The notes beneath the pieces were generated by a model, which saw only the letters and a list, made by a program, of their open reading frames with translations, was not told where the DNA came from and ran no database searches. Below are positions 4,826-5,478 of a stretch of 5,478 nt of DNA, in pieces. The DNA lies in the NCBI GenBank assembly GCA_047629215.1, contig JBLHWO010000241.1, forward strand, positions 1 to 5,478. The letters are read 5' to 3'. Position 1 is the stretch's first letter. Each line of letters begins with the position of its first letter. Both the position numbers and the translations under genes were made by a program. Source of the stretch: CANLBN01 sp047629215 (lineage in GTDB: Bacteria; Pseudomonadota; Gammaproteobacteria; Pseudomonadales; Cellvibrionaceae).

Positions 4826-5191
4826 TTAAGGTTCTTCGGGTTCCGTCTCAGACAATGGTAAGCCGGGTGTTTTCTTACGATGGTCCTGTAGCCGTCCGAG
4901 CCTACTTTCTAACAGATTCGTCAGTTTGTGAGCAGCACCATCCACAGCCTGTACCAGTGTTTCTGCATGGTCTGTTACCGCCACCGGCTGTTGGCCTTCG
5001 AGACGAGCCTCCAGCATACAGCGCTGAACATGTAGCCCGCTCTTGCCCTTGCTCTCGTCACTCAGATGAACCTCCACCCGGGTGATGTGTTCTTTAAAGT
5101 TTTCCAGCGCCTGCTCGACCGAGGCGCTGATGTCAGCAGCCAAGGTCTCAGTGCCGTGGATGTTGGCGTCGGTATTGATTTGGATCTTCAT
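4826..5191 (-). CDS. HPF/RaiA (S30AE) family ribosome-associated protein
   Basis: This 121-residue protein has the S30AE fold typical of hibernation-promoting factors, which bind the 30S decoding region and stabilise idle ribosomes in stationary phase or stress. It begins MKIQINTDANIHGTETLAA, followed by the helix SASVEQALENFKEHITRVEVHLSD-type block (about residues 23-46), then CMLEARLEGQQPVAVTDHAE and the second helix LVQAVDGAAHKLTNLLESRLG. The tail is Pro/Glu-rich (LPLSETEPEEP). At 121 residues it is of the short class and lacks the C-terminal dimerisation domain of long HPF. The start is firm: GAGGAG (5198-5203) lies 6 nt upstream of ATG. G+C is visibly higher than in all neighbours. No rpoN or PTS genes, the usual neighbours of hpf, are seen in the window. 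It is likely a divergent paralogue of HPF/YfiA, so no specific symbol is given. Confidence 0.88.
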   Translation of the reverse strand: MKIQINTDANIHGTETLAADISASVEQALENFKEHITRVEVHLSDESKGKSGLHVQRCMLEARLEGQQPVAVTDHAETLVQAVDGAAHKLTNLLESRLGRLQDHRKKTPGLPLSETEPEEP

Positions 5192-5228
5192 GGCGTTCTC
5201 CTCTTAGGTTTTTAATAAAAAGTCAAGG

Positions 5229-5245
5229 GCAGGAAAATTTTCTGC
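5229..5245. promoter_or_regulatory. AT-centred palindrome upstream of the HPF gene
   Basis: GCAG-G-AAAATTTTCTGC is a near-perfect dyad with one bulged base, centred at 5237/5238. It lies about 46 bp upstream of the HPF start codon, in the region where its promoter should be. No clear -10/-35 pair can be assigned. It may be an operator; this is a weak call. Confidence 0.25.
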
Positions 5246-5312
5246 TCTAGCTACTAATTGCTTTTAACTAAATTCAATGTCAGTGTCGTGAACCATTATT
5301 GTTTTTTGAAGC

Positions 5313-5470
5313 TCAGTATTTGTCTACAACAGAAATACCCTGTTCAACGGCTAACTTATTAATCTCGATCAGACTAAACTAACCGAGTCTATTAAAATGG
5401 ACTTTGCGCCGTAGGTAGAAATTTTATCACTAACACTCGCAACAATCTTGCTTGCAATAGACTCTTTCAT
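5313..5470 (-). pseudogene. Small hypothetical ORF, apparently frameshifted
   Basis: From ATG at 5470-5468, preceded directly by an in-frame TAG, the frame reads MKESIASKIVASVSDKI, then STYGAKSILIDSVSLV, and stops at TGA (5371-5369) after 33 codons. In another frame the sequence continues as IEINKLAVEQGISVVDKY to TGA (5315-5313), which looks like the natural continuation of the same protein. A 1-2 base indel within about 5369-5385 would explain this. No Shine-Dalgarno can be judged because only 8 bases lie upstream. The family is not recognised. It may be an independent gene or another cassette relic, oriented the same way as HPF. Confidence 0.35.
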
Positions 5471-5478
5471 CTAAAACA

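Noticed and set aside
4855..5085. Plus-strand frame opposite the HPF gene
   Set aside because: It is an antisense shadow of a clearly recognised S30AE gene, with Pro/His-rich low-quality sequence.

Overview
The window looks like an accessory stretch of a gammaproteobacterial chromosome, possibly marine, though the taxon is only inferred. The grounds are a degenerate integron integrase, an attC-type cassette recombination site, insertion sequences of the IS1595 and IS3 families, and an HPF/RaiA-family ribosome-associated protein of proteobacterial type. Most of the window is AT-rich. The HPF gene at 4826-5191 is visibly richer in G+C and is the only clearly intact housekeeping-type gene.

Layout from left to right. 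1-87 (minus) is the start of a small hydrophobic protein that runs off the window. 88-516 has no convincing gene. 517-1176 (plus) is a decayed integron integrase (intI) with several frameshifts, an internal deletion and a lost C-terminus. It is cut by an IS1595-family (IS1016-like) element whose left end is at about 1177. That element's transposase (1220-1734) is itself frameshifted at its first catalytic Asp and stops abruptly at a 70-bp perfect palindrome (1735-1804: 30-bp arms, 10-nt centre). The palindrome arms resemble the left end of the IS3 element further right. On its other side the palindrome abuts the 3' end of a minus-strand pair of translationally coupled genes: an undescribed lipoprotein (2067-2723, best read from a rare ATT start) and a short charged protein (1762-2070).

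Upstream of the lipoprotein lies a probable attC site (2784-2857). A minus-strand ORF tail (2863-2958) stops 5 bp before the site begins, which is the standard layout of one integron cassette followed by the next. That ORF tail is interrupted by an IS3-family element (about 2959-4548) flanked by the trinucleotide CTC on both sides. Its orfA is intact. Its orfB keeps the DD(35)E catalytic triad but contains two in-frame TGA codons. To the right are two copies of a short direct repeat, then two inverted repeats of identical geometry (TTAGAC-N10-GTCTAA) that look like orphan operators, then hpf (minus), and a frameshifted small ORF at the right edge.

Overall reading: this is the wreck of a chromosomal integron. 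Its integrase is dead, at least one cassette boundary survives, and IS elements plus a MITE-like palindrome have rearranged it, so that cassettes now lie on the 3' side of intI instead of the usual 5' side. The lipoprotein and charged-protein pair is the most likely source of unknown cassette-borne function.
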